From Cohnella sp. OV330 (GTDB taxonomy: Bacteria; Bacillota; Bacilli; Paenibacillales; Paenibacillaceae), in the NCBI RefSeq assembly GCF_900112065.1, contig NZ_FOKE01000004.1:594611-658610 (forward strand): a DNA stretch of 64,000 bases. The letters run 5' to 3'. The position numbers and the translations under genes were made by a program. The notes below the pieces were generated by a model. That model saw nothing but the letters and a program-made list of their open reading frames with translations. It ran no database searches and had not been told where the DNA came from. This document shows, one piece after another, positions 16,657 through 29,742 of this stretch; the first letter of the stretch is position 1, and every line of letters starts with the position of its first letter.

Positions 16657-17606
16657 GACTTGTCGCCCCCGATCCCCAAGTTGTACTCATCGCGACCGCT
16701 GACCCATGTCCGATTATGCACAGGCTGAAGGATCGCGAGCACGTCGGCCAGCAGTTCTTCGTCGATCGGCTCCTCCGTCCATGCTGCGTTTTTCTGAATG
16801 TTGGCCGGATTGGCCGTGCTGACGAGCGTCGTCGGAATTCGGTCGTTCGACGTGGAAAATTGGATCGCCAGCTTGGCGATATCCGCTCCCTGCGACTCGC
16901 AATATCGCGCGGCATCAAGACAAGCAGCCTTCAACTCCGGCGAAGCCGGATGCCAGTCCGGCGTGCCGCGCGTACCGAGCAGTCCCATGGAAAGCGGCGA
17001 AGCGTTGACCAATCCTACGCGGCTGGCTTCGAGCATGGGCAGCAAACCCAGTAGACTCGTATCGTTCAGCGAATAATGACAGTAAGAGATGATACAATCG
17101 ACATCGACGCGCGGTATGAAGGTTTCGAATAACTGCAAAGGAAGACCGCAGATGCCGCCGAACCTGATCTTGCCGAGCTCTTTCAGCCGCTGCAGCGCCG
17201 GTATCGCTTCGTTCATAATGACGTCTGCCGGCACGAACTCGATATCGTGCAAATACAAAATATCGATCTCGTCCACGTTCAGCCGCGCAAGACTTTCGTC
17301 TACGCTCGCGACGATCCGCTCATGCGAGAAATCGAACGCATCCGCTCCGTAGCGGCCCGCTTTCGTCGACAGCACGTACTTGTCGCGCGGAATATCCTTC
17401 AGCGCTTTGCCCAGAACGGTCTCCGCCTTGGTCAAGCCGTAATAGGGCGAGACGTCGATATAATTGATCCCTGCATCGACCGCCGCATGCACCGTCCGGA
17501 TGCTCTCTCCCTCGTCGGTATCTCGGAATACGGACCCGAGCGAAGAAGCGCCGAAGCTCAATACGGAGACGTCCAGGCCTGTTTTCCCCAATTGACGATA
17601 TTTCAT
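16653..17606 (-). CDS. Aldo/keto reductase, probable L-galactose (L-fucose) 1-dehydrogenase
   Basis: 317-residue aldo/keto reductase. Seen: YIDVSPYYG (catalytic Asp and Tyr), VLSTKAGRYG (Lys), ILYLHDIEF (His). The FSHERIVASVDESLARL stretch is shared with the L-galactose/D-threo-aldose 1-dehydrogenase branch, which oxidises C1 of L-galactose or L-fucose to the lactone with NAD(P)+. I start at ATG 17606, nine bases after GGGGTG; the ATG at 17618 overlaps that site. Middle gene of the three-gene cassette; the product would be opened by the amidohydrolase upstream. Confidence 0.85.
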   Translation of the reverse strand: MKYRQLGKTGLDVSVLSFGASSLGSVFRDTDEGESIRTVHAAVDAGINYIDVSPYYGLTKAETVLGKALKDIPRDKYVLSTKAGRYGADAFDFSHERIVASVDESLARLNVDEIDILYLHDIEFVPADVIMNEAIPALQRLKELGKIRFGGICGLPLQLFETFIPRVDVDCIISYCHYSLNDTSLLGLLPMLEASRVGLVNASPLSMGLLGTRGTPDWHPASPELKAACLDAARYCESQGADIAKLAIQFSTSNDRIPTTLVSTANPANIQKNAAWTEEPIDEELLADVLAILQPVHNRTWVSGRDEYNLGIGGDKS

Positions 17607-17647
17607 ATTGCCATTCACCCCGTTGTCAAAAATCGCTTACCCCCGAA

Positions 17648-18478
17648 TCAAAGCCGGTAAAAGGTCTTGGCATTCAATCCGAACAGCTTCTCCCGCTCCG
17701 CGTCTCCCCATGTGTCCGGCTGCGCGCGCTCCAAAACCTCGACCACCTCGTCGTAACCGGCCGCCAGCAAGCAGACGGGCCAATCGCTGCCGAACATCAC
17801 TCTGTCCGGTCCAAAGCAAGCCAGTACATGACGCACGTAGGGGATAAATTGTTCCGCCTTCCAATGCTCGTGATCCGCTTCGGTGACCATGCCCGACAGC
17901 TTGCAGTATAAGTTCGGGTACTCAGCCAGCTGCTCGATCTGGCTCGCCCATGGCGCCATCAAACCTTCGGCGATGCGCGGTTTGGCGATATGATCGATCA
18001 CGCCGTGCAGGCCCGGCACCTGCTTCACGAGTTCGATCAGCGGATCGAGCTGATCGCACTTCACGAGCAGGTCGACGGCGGCGCCTCGTTCCGCGTAGCT
18101 CCGCAGCGCCTCGACATATGATGGGGCGAGAATCGCGCCGGCGTCTGGCATGTCCTGGATCATGATGCGGAAGCCGACGAACTTCGGATGCCGGGCGAAT
18201 CTTTCGTAGTGGGCGGCATGCCGGTCATCCGTCAAATCCAGAAACCCGACGACGCCAAAGATCGACTCGTCTCCATCGGCGAGCGACAAAAGGAAATCCG
18301 TCTCCTCCGGCGTCGGCGCCGCTTGAACGACAATGGTTCCGTCCAGCCGGTGCGCATCCAAATGAGGCTTAAGATCGGATGGTAAAAAGTCTTTATGCAA
18401 AACCGGAATTTCCGGCGTGAGCCAGCCATAATCTCCACGATCGATCTTCCAGTAATGTTGATGCGCATCGATTCTCAT
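17648..18478 (-). CDS. Amidohydrolase-family sugar lactonase (L-galactono/L-fucono-lactonase)
   Basis: 276 residues. Starts MRIDAHQHYW (metal His6, His8), then GVIDHIAKP and MFGSDWPV with the C-terminal metal Asp: an amidohydrolase_2 lactonase of COG3618 type, which hydrolyses L-fucono-, L-rhamnono- or L-galactono-lactones. Start chosen at ATG 18478 behind AGGGAG at 7-base spacing; the longer frame to 18520 lacks a site. First gene of the cassette, divergent from the AraC gene at 18624. The pathway stops at an aldonate or ketouronate, so later steps must be elsewhere. Confidence 0.88.
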   Translation of the reverse strand: MRIDAHQHYWKIDRGDYGWLTPEIPVLHKDFLPSDLKPHLDAHRLDGTIVVQAAPTPEETDFLLSLADGDESIFGVVGFLDLTDDRHAAHYERFARHPKFVGFRIMIQDMPDAGAILAPSYVEALRSYAERGAAVDLLVKCDQLDPLIELVKQVPGLHGVIDHIAKPRIAEGLMAPWASQIEQLAEYPNLYCKLSGMVTEADHEHWKAEQFIPYVRHVLACFGPDRVMFGSDWPVCLLAAGYDEVVEVLERAQPDTWGDAEREKLFGLNAKTFYRL

Positions 18479-18623
18479 CCGGTATCTCCCTTTCACAGAG
18501 GTGTTGTAACCGTTCTCCATCTATTCTAGCATGCGAATTCAAATGTAAAATTGCGTCCGCTTGCAATTTTATATCCTTTTTTGATATTTTGAAAAGAAAT
18601 CGACGATCGCAGGTGCAGACCGT

Positions 18624-19493
18624 ATGAAGCCTATTTTCAAACCGTTTACCGTCGCGCCGTCCTTTCCCTTCTCGTTCGTCTACAGGGACACCAAAACGGA
18701 GCAGCGCGAGCTCCCCGACCATTTGCACGACTGGTACGAGATGGTTTACGTTCACGGCGGCAAAGGGACGTTTTTTATCGATCGCACTTTTTATGACATG
18801 CAGGCGGGCAGCTTGTACCTGATTCCGGCCAACACGATCCATCGCGCCTTCCCGGACGCGGAAGATCCGGTCACGTCCACCGCCTTGTTTTTTAATCCTG
18901 CGTTGGTGCAGGCGCCGTCGTATGGAGAGCCGTTCTCTTATATGCAGTGCTTTGATTGGAGCCGGCAGCACCGGAGGCATGAATTGAAATGCAGCTTTGC
19001 CTTGCGGGAAGAGTTCGAGCGCTGCCTGCAGGAAATTGACGAAGAACTGCGGGGTTCGGAGATCGGGGGACGGCATGCCGTTTCCTTGCTGGTTCAGCGG
19101 ATCCTGCTGTCCGTCCATCGGGAGCTCGGGGTTGCCGGAGGAGGCGAAACCAACAAACCGCCTGCGATCGGGCCGCTTTGGATGCGAGACACGCTGCTAT
19201 ACATTGATGAGCATTTCTCTAAAGAGATCGGACTTCGTGAGCTGAGCAAGCGGGCATCCGTCAGTCCGGCGCACTTCAGCCGGGTGTTCAAGCAAATGAC
19301 CGGCATGAACGTCACCGGCTTTATCGCCGCGAAACGCATCGTCAAAGCGAAAGAGATGCTGATCTGGACGGATCAGAATGTCGCGCAGATCGCCGCCGCA
19401 TGCGGCTTCGATAGTCTGCCCCACTTCCATCGGCTGTTCAAGCGGATCGCAGGCGGGACGCCTGCAACCTACCGGCGAGGGCCTTCGAGATGA
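18624..19493 (+). CDS. AraC-family transcriptional regulator
   Basis: 289 residues; N-terminal cupin with LPDHLHDWYEMVYVHGGKGTF and LIPANTIHRAFPD, C-terminal double HTH (IGLRELSKRASVSPAHFSRVFKQ and VAQIAAACGFDSLPHFHRLFKR). Divergent from the lactonase gene; probable activator of the L-galactose-type cassette. The 100-base gap between the two contains an AT-rich stretch fit for promoters. Confidence 0.88.
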   Translation: MKPIFKPFTVAPSFPFSFVYRDTKTEQRELPDHLHDWYEMVYVHGGKGTFFIDRTFYDMQAGSLYLIPANTIHRAFPDAEDPVTSTALFFNPALVQAPSYGEPFSYMQCFDWSRQHRRHELKCSFALREEFERCLQEIDEELRGSEIGGRHAVSLLVQRILLSVHRELGVAGGGETNKPPAIGPLWMRDTLLYIDEHFSKEIGLRELSKRASVSPAHFSRVFKQMTGMNVTGFIAAKRIVKAKEMLIWTDQNVAQIAAACGFDSLPHFHRLFKRIAGGTPATYRRGPSR

Positions 19494-19516
19494 GAGCGAA
19501 CGATGCAATGCAAAAA

Positions 19517-19554
19517 GAACAGTCCCGGATATGGCGTTCAGTCCCGGACTGTTC
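19517..19554. terminator. Rho-independent terminator for the minus-strand glycan operon
   Basis: GAACAGTCC (19517-19525) pairs with GGACTGTTC (19546-19554). On the minus strand the stem is followed directly by five T. It lies just beyond the stop of the GH2 gene and also serves the convergent AraC gene. Confidence 0.8.
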
Positions 19555-19560
19555 GATGTT

Positions 19561-24268
<4,708 letters not shown>

Positions 24269-24274
24269 GCCGTC

Positions 24275-25591
24275 TCAACCCTTTCCGTACTTCTCGATCG
24301 CGCGGGACAACTCGGGATGGGTCGTCGCGTACGTCTCGAGCGCGATGCCGGCCGCGGCCGCTTCCCAACCCTGGCGCATGCTCGCGAAACCGGCGGCTGG
24401 GCCGTCCGGATGAGCGAGCATGCCGCCGCCCGCGAGGTGCATCACGTCTACGCTTCGGATGGCCTCGTACGTCGGCGGAGCCGAGCCCGCCCACTGCGCC
24501 GAAGAGACGACCGGCACCGTCTCGTAGCCGCCGAACAGCGGGCGCGCGCACGCTTGAATCGAGCGCACGACGGATTCGTTGCTCTCGTAGAACTTGCTGT
24601 TCAGCCCGTTCACGTGAAGGTGGTCCGCTCCCGCCAGCCGGCACAGCTTCTGGAAGGCCGTAAATTCCATGCCGAGCCCCGGACTGCGGGTGAGCATGCC
24701 CCATTGATTGCGGTGCGCGTGGATCGGCACCTCGCTGTAGCCGTTCAGGTGCGCGAGTCCCGCGAAGCCGATGCTCATGACGCTCGCCATGACGCAGTTG
24801 CCGCCCGCTTCGACGACGGCGTCGTGATGGCGGCGCATCTCGTCGATGTCTCCGGTAATGTTGAACGCGTACATCGTCTTCTTGCCCGTGACGTCCGCCG
24901 CCCGCTCGATCGCGTTCATGACCGCCCTTACTTTCTGGTCCAGGGGCAGGTACGGCGGGTTGGCGTTCAGCTCGTCGTCCTTGATAAAATCGAGCCCGGC
25001 GACGGCCAGTTCGTAGACGAGACTGCCCAGGTCTTTGGCCGACAAACCGACGCTGGGCTTGACGATCGAGCCGAGGATGGGCCGCCCGTACACGCCGGTC
25101 AGCCTGCGGGTGCCGGAGAGACCGAACTTCGGCCCCGGGTACCGCCGGGCGAAGGCGTCGGGCAGCTCGATATCGAGCAGCCGCAAGCCGGATAGCTCCT
25201 GCAGCTCGAACAGGTTGCCCGCGATCGCGCTCATCAGGTTCGGAATCGAGGGACCGAAGTTGACGATCGGATACGATACGGTAATCTTGCCCCGCCTGTA
25301 GCGACCGTCATGGCCGAGAGGAGGCTTCGCTCCGGGAAGCAGCGGTGCCGAAGCCTCCTCCATCGGGACGATCTGCTCGATCCGCGCGCCGTGGCGCTCC
25401 TTCAGCGTCGCCGTCTCCCCCGGGACGGCCGTGAACGTCCCGGTCGATTGCTCGCCCGCGATCACCTCTGCCGCTCGCGCGAGCGTCCATGGCGTCTCGA
25501 CGAAGTATTCCGCGACGACCCGCTCCGTGCCGCCGGCCGAAGCCCCCGACTCCGAAGCGCCTGCCGGCATCCCGTTCCAGACGCCGCTCAT
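24275..25591 (-). CDS. RuBisCO-like protein (OiaX/OiaT-type)
   Basis: 438 residues with the RuBisCO large-chain fold: GSIVKPSVGL (Lys178, equivalent to the catalytic loop lysine), AGLDFIKDDELNANPP with Lys204, Asp206 and Glu207 (carbamylated Lys and Mg2+ ligands conserved), and HAHRNQWG. The metal site is therefore intact, which fits enolase/decarboxylase-type RuBisCO-like proteins. Preceded by the one-Cys racemase-like gene (ATGA overlap) and followed by the DUF1537 kinase. In apionate pathways such proteins decarboxylate or cleave 3-oxo-isoapionate 4-phosphate. MtnW-type methionine salvage is unlikely because no salvage genes are near. Confidence 0.88.
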   Translation of the reverse strand: MSGVWNGMPAGASESGASAGGTERVVAEYFVETPWTLARAAEVIAGEQSTGTFTAVPGETATLKERHGARIEQIVPMEEASAPLLPGAKPPLGHDGRYRRGKITVSYPIVNFGPSIPNLMSAIAGNLFELQELSGLRLLDIELPDAFARRYPGPKFGLSGTRRLTGVYGRPILGSIVKPSVGLSAKDLGSLVYELAVAGLDFIKDDELNANPPYLPLDQKVRAVMNAIERAADVTGKKTMYAFNITGDIDEMRRHHDAVVEAGGNCVMASVMSIGFAGLAHLNGYSEVPIHAHRNQWGMLTRSPGLGMEFTAFQKLCRLAGADHLHVNGLNSKFYESNESVVRSIQACARPLFGGYETVPVVSSAQWAGSAPPTYEAIRSVDVMHLAGGGMLAHPDGPAAGFASMRQGWEAAAAGIALETYATTHPELSRAIEKYGKG

Positions 25592-26271
25592 CGCGAAGCC
25601 TCCTCCGCGCGAGCGAGCCGCTCCAGCACCTCGCGCACTTGCTCGACGCCGAGGCGCGGGCTCGACAGCACCGGCTTGCCCGTCGCTTCGGCCAGCTTTT
25701 TCTCCATGCGCGCCATCGAACCTTGCGCGAGCACGATCGCGTCCGCATCGCCGGCCACCCGCTGCGCCGTCTCCAGAATGAGCCGGTCGTGCTCCTCCGG
25801 ACTCCCGCCGTTCAGCGCCTCGAACGCGCCCGCGGCCAGCCCGTTCACCAGAGTGACGGCGCGCCCCGCCACCGCTGCCTCCTTCTCGATTAGCCTCATC
25901 GTCGGCTCGAGCGTCGAAGGAAGCGTCGCCAATACCGCGATCCGGTCATAGTTCGCCGCCGCCTTCGCCGCCATCGCCTCGTCGATCTTGACGATCGGCA
26001 CGCCGATCAGCTTGCGCGCGTCGTCCGCCGCTTCGCCGACGGACGAGCATGTATTCAGAATGACGTCGGCCCCGAGCTCTTCGCCGTTGTGAAAGTATTG
26101 TACGAGCCTTCTAGCGACGCCCGGCGGCACATGCCCTGCCTTCACCACGTCGCCGATCAGGCTGTCGTCGATGATATTGACCAGCCGGACGTCCGGCAGC
26201 AGCTCCTGGAATACCTTCTTCAGCGGGTCGGCCAACCCTTGTCCCGTGTATACGGCAACGACCGTTTTCAT
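25588..26271 (-). CDS. Asp/Glu racemase-superfamily protein lacking the second cysteine
   Basis: 227 residues of the aspartate/glutamate/hydantoin racemase fold. The first catalytic cysteine is present in ILNTCSSVGE (Cys75), but where racemases have 'LACAGM' this protein reads LAQGSMARM, i.e. Gln183 replaces the second cysteine. Two-base racemisation by two cysteines is therefore not possible as drawn. A one-cysteine decarboxylase, isomerase or ring-opening activity is more likely (the superfamily contains one-Cys arylmalonate decarboxylases, though with the other cysteine). GGAGGGG precedes the start. It is coupled to the RuBisCO-like gene, so it likely acts in the same pathway. Confidence 0.8.
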   Translation of the reverse strand: MKTVVAVYTGQGLADPLKKVFQELLPDVRLVNIIDDSLIGDVVKAGHVPPGVARRLVQYFHNGEELGADVILNTCSSVGEAADDARKLIGVPIVKIDEAMAAKAAANYDRIAVLATLPSTLEPTMRLIEKEAAVAGRAVTLVNGLAAGAFEALNGGSPEEHDRLILETAQRVAGDADAIVLAQGSMARMEKKLAEATGKPVLSSPRLGVEQVREVLERLARAEEASR

Positions 26272-26287
26272 CGTCCGAGCCCCTCCC

Positions 26288-28012
26288 TCACCATACGAAT
26301 TCAGTCTCGATCCGGCGCAGCTCGCCCTCGCGCATCGGAGCCGTGTCGTACACCTTGCGTCCCGAATAGAACGGATGCTTCGTGCCGCGCGGCGTAATGC
26401 CGACGACGTCGTCGCCGCGCCATTCGGTCGCGAACGTCTGGCCGATCGCCGTCTCCACCGTCGTGCGCTCGGATAACGGGAACGTGATCGTAATCGTTTC
26501 CCCCGCGAACGCCTCGTTCAGCTGCAGGAACACTTCCTTCAGCCAGCGGCTCGGCTCCGAACCCCGTCCTTCGGATACCGCGCCTTCTCGCTCCCGAACG
26601 ATGCGTACTTTGGCGAAGCCCGCCCATTCCGGAATGCGAACCTGCAGCGAACGAAGATCCTTGTTCACGCGAAGCACGACCTTGCCTTCGTGAGGCAAAT
26701 ACGACTCGACGTCCAGCCAAGCCGAACCGCGGTTGAGCAGGAAGTTGACGCTCACCTTGCCGTCCTTTTCGGTCACAATATTGCTCCAGCCCATATAGAG
26801 GCCGCGCGTTCCCGAGCCCAGGCAGCAGATTTGCAGGTCGTTCGTATGCCCGCGCCCGTGATTCACGTCGCAGCAAAAGTCGTTCGGCGCCGAATATCCG
26901 GCGAACGCGCCGCGCGTGCTGGCAGCCACGTTCGTGTAGCTGATCTGCCCGGCGACATTGTGAGAACGGTCGTCCGTCTCCTTCACCCAATCGAGGTCGA
27001 GCAGCTGCGATTCGGTCAGATGGTTGCGGATGAAGCGCTCCACGACGCCCCAATACTTCGTATAGCCGCTCTTCGCGAGCGTAATGCCGGTGGCGATCAG
27101 GTCGACGAGCGAGCAAGTCTCGTGCTCGTAGGCCTGCTCTTTCATGTCGCCCGGCGTCCAGCCGAAGGCGGTGCATTGCGTCAGCGCCCAGGCGTAGCTC
27201 TTCTCCGCGAACGCGATCAGCGAAGCGTCCCCGGTGAAGGCGCCGAATCTCGCGATCGCGTCGAGCGTGCCGAGCCGGGTGTGGAAGTGGCCGCTGCGGT
27301 ATGCGAGCGCGTCGTTGAAGCTGCCGTCCTTGTTGAACACGCCGCTGCGCTCCACGATGAGCGCGACGAAAAACTGGCACAGCTCAAGCGCGTCCTGGCT
27401 CCCCGTCAGCTCGTGGTATTTCAGCAGCGGCATGACGAGCCGGCCGCAGAACGCCGCGGGATCGGGCGCCAGGCGCAGCAGCGTCGCGTTCTCGGACGGC
27501 CAGCCGCCCTCCTTGTATTCCGATGCCGGATAATACCATACTTCGCGCTCCTTGATCGCGATCCGCTTCAGCGCGGCGACGTGGCGGTCGGCCGCTTCCT
27601 TCACCTTGGCGTCTCCCGTCGCCATGTACCAGGTCGTCAACGACAGGATCACCGCACGCTGGTCGATCAGGTTGGCGTTCGGCTCCCAGCCGAAGTTCGG
27701 GTTTTCCTGCCGATAGCTCAATCCGTCGTCTTTGAAGAAGGTCATGAAGTTGTCGCGGTAGCGCTGCTCGGTCTCCGCGCCGAACGTCTCGCCGGACATA
27801 TGCCGCGCCAGGATCATGCCGTCGATCATGCGGCCGTGAGAGGAGCCGAAGTCCCAGTCTCCGTGCGTCAGGTTGGCAGGATCGTTCATGAGGTTCGCCG
27901 CGAAAAACGGGATGCCGCCGTAATCCGGATCGGCCATGCCGGCTATCGCGTTCAGCGCATGCCCGGCCCTCTCCTCCAGCGTCAGCGTATCGGGTATCAG
28001 TCGTCGTGTCAT
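26288..28012 (-). CDS. GH127-like (alpha/alpha)6-barrel hydrolase with altered cysteine motif
   Basis: 574 residues. The HETCSLVDL motif (Glu298, Cys300) matches YAETCAS of GH127, and QICCLGSGTRGLY (Cys396, Cys397) stands where GH127 has GCSCCPPNVARL. An extra Cys pair lies at 380-381 (NDFCCDVNHGRGH). The C-terminus is beta-rich (VVLRVNKDLRSLQVRIPEW, ITITFPLSERT), as in GH127/GH142/GH146-type enzymes. The start is ATG 28012 behind AAGGAG. No signal peptide. Lies between the YesN regulator and the racemase-like gene. It may release the acid or branched sugar used by the kinase/RuBisCO-like pair; this is inference. Confidence 0.7.
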   Translation of the reverse strand: MTRRLIPDTLTLEERAGHALNAIAGMADPDYGGIPFFAANLMNDPANLTHGDWDFGSSHGRMIDGMILARHMSGETFGAETEQRYRDNFMTFFKDDGLSYRQENPNFGWEPNANLIDQRAVILSLTTWYMATGDAKVKEAADRHVAALKRIAIKEREVWYYPASEYKEGGWPSENATLLRLAPDPAAFCGRLVMPLLKYHELTGSQDALELCQFFVALIVERSGVFNKDGSFNDALAYRSGHFHTRLGTLDAIARFGAFTGDASLIAFAEKSYAWALTQCTAFGWTPGDMKEQAYEHETCSLVDLIATGITLAKSGYTKYWGVVERFIRNHLTESQLLDLDWVKETDDRSHNVAGQISYTNVAASTRGAFAGYSAPNDFCCDVNHGRGHTNDLQICCLGSGTRGLYMGWSNIVTEKDGKVSVNFLLNRGSAWLDVESYLPHEGKVVLRVNKDLRSLQVRIPEWAGFAKVRIVREREGAVSEGRGSEPSRWLKEVFLQLNEAFAGETITITFPLSERTTVETAIGQTFATEWRGDDVVGITPRGTKHPFYSGRKVYDTAPMREGELRRIETEFVW

Positions 28013-28028
28013 CGCAGGTTCGCTCCTT

Positions 28029-29633
28029 TTATTTGCTCGCGCATTCGGCCTGGCCCCGGAACTCCCCGATCGTCTTGCCCGTTTTCTTTTTGAAAATCTG
28101 GCTGAAGTAACGGTAGTCCTCGTAGCCGACCATCTTCGCGATTTCATAGTTTTTGTAAGCGGGAATCTTCATCAGCTCGATCGATTTATGAATCCGGTAA
28201 TCCGTCAGGTAGTCGACGAACGTATGGCCGATCGTCTTCTTGAATAACCGGCTCAAGTAATCCGCGTTGACGAAGCGCGTCTCGGCGATCTGCTGAAGCG
28301 ACAGCGGCTGATCGAAGTGGGCTTCGACCAGCTTCACGATCTCCCTGACGAGGCGTTCGCCCTGCTTGCCTCCCGCCTGGCTGCCGTTCGACAGGATGGC
28401 GGGGACGATCTCCCGCTCGAACAGCTCGCTTGCGGAAGCGGGATCGTTGCGCTGCCGGATCATCTCGGAATAGGCGAGCGGGGCGCGGCCGCTGACGCTC
28501 TCCAGGCTGCAGCCCGAGAGCCGAAGCTGCTTTTCGATCGAATGGACGAGAATGACCGCGTTTCTCTGCATCCCCTCGACCGTCGTTTCGTCCGTCGCGA
28601 TGCGATCGAACACCCGACCGAAAAGCTCGATTGCCGTCTCGCCGCCTCCCATCTGAAGCGCGAGCAGAAAAGCTTTTTCCGCCTCGTGCGGATACGAAGG
28701 CGTCCCCGAGGCGTCCGCCCCGCTCTCGCCAGCGAGCAGGACCGTTCCCGATTCGCCGAGCTTCCGCCCGCCGAGCGCCTCCCGCGCGGCCCGGCAAGCG
28801 TCCTGCAGATGCAGAGGACGCAGGCTTGACGAGCCCGCCGCTCCCAAGCTGAAGATCGCGCCGGCGGCTTCGCTCAGGAAGCCCCGTATCTCCGTCAGCA
28901 AGCGGCCCAGCTCGCCGCCGAACGAACGTCTCGCGCCGATCGCGCCGACGATCTCGGCGCGTCCGTCCGCGCCCGGCGTCAGCGCGAATGTCCAGTCGCC
29001 GCCCAGGTGGAATGCCCGCGACTGCTCGAGCCGCCCGCGCATCTCCGCCGCCACCTTCGCCGCATCGGGCCGCTCCTCGCGGTAAGCATCCGCTTGGGCG
29101 ACAAACACGACGCACGCGCCCTCCGCCCATCCGGACGGCGGTATTGCCTGCTCGAGATCCGCCGCATCGCCGCCCGCGCGCTTTGTCAGGGCGTCGCGCA
29201 GCCAGCCGTCCTCCGTGTCGTCGCCGGGAACGGATGCGGCCGCCCGCTGCGCCTCCCGCCGCTCGATCTCGGCGAGCGCCTTCTCCAGCACGGCAGCGAG
29301 CTCCTCCTTCTTCACCGGCTTCAGCAAATAATCGAACGCCCGGTGGCGAATCGCTTCCTGCGTATATTCGAAGTCGGAGTAGCCGCTGATGACGATCGTC
29401 AGCAGCTCCGGCAATTCGGCGTGCAGCTTCCCGAGCAGCTGCTTGCCGTCGAGCCCCGGCATCCGCATGTCGAGGAACATCAGGTCGGGCTTCACCTCGA
29501 GCGCAAGCTCGTAGGCGTCCTGGCCGTCCGCCGCTTCTCCCGCCAGCTCCAGCCCGAAGCGTTCCCAGGGAACGAGCTGAATGAGTCCGCGCCGTATCCA
29601 CTTCTCGTCGTCGACCACGAGAACTTTGCGCAT
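28029..29633 (-). CDS. Response regulator, YesN type (REC + AraC HTH)
   Basis: 534 residues. Receiver domain VLVVDDEKWIRRGL, phosphorylation Asp in DLMFLDMRMPG, and conserved Lys in YLLKPVKKEE; long helical linker; C-terminal AraC double HTH (LSLQQIAETRFVNADYLSRLFKK and YEIAKMVGYEDYRYFSQIFKKK). GGGAGGGG precedes the start. The partner is the YesM kinase at 32951-34810, three genes upstream. It should activate the sugar ABC transporter and hydrolase genes of this locus. Confidence 0.92.
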   Translation of the reverse strand: MRKVLVVDDEKWIRRGLIQLVPWERFGLELAGEAADGQDAYELALEVKPDLMFLDMRMPGLDGKQLLGKLHAELPELLTIVISGYSDFEYTQEAIRHRAFDYLLKPVKKEELAAVLEKALAEIERREAQRAAASVPGDDTEDGWLRDALTKRAGGDAADLEQAIPPSGWAEGACVVFVAQADAYREERPDAAKVAAEMRGRLEQSRAFHLGGDWTFALTPGADGRAEIVGAIGARRSFGGELGRLLTEIRGFLSEAAGAIFSLGAAGSSSLRPLHLQDACRAAREALGGRKLGESGTVLLAGESGADASGTPSYPHEAEKAFLLALQMGGGETAIELFGRVFDRIATDETTVEGMQRNAVILVHSIEKQLRLSGCSLESVSGRAPLAYSEMIRQRNDPASASELFEREIVPAILSNGSQAGGKQGERLVREIVKLVEAHFDQPLSLQQIAETRFVNADYLSRLFKKTIGHTFVDYLTDYRIHKSIELMKIPAYKNYEIAKMVGYEDYRYFSQIFKKKTGKTIGEFRGQAECASK

Positions 29634-29742
29634 GTCGTCAAGCCCCTCCCGATTGAATGTATCGTGCCGCCGCCCATGCTTTTTTCCAATTATCCTTCAG
29701 TGCTTGACCTAACGATCCTTCAGCTCTTGACCGAATGATCCT

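Noticed and set aside
16653..18478. L-rhamnose oxidative pathway as the role of the dehydrogenase/lactonase genes
   Set aside because: No rhamnonate dehydratase or KDR aldolase nearby, and the enzyme combination matches the L-galactose cassette better; still possible in principle.
24275..25591. Photosynthetic-type or methionine-salvage RuBisCO
   Set aside because: No small subunit, phosphoribulokinase or mtn genes. Neighbours are a DUF1537 kinase and glycan genes.
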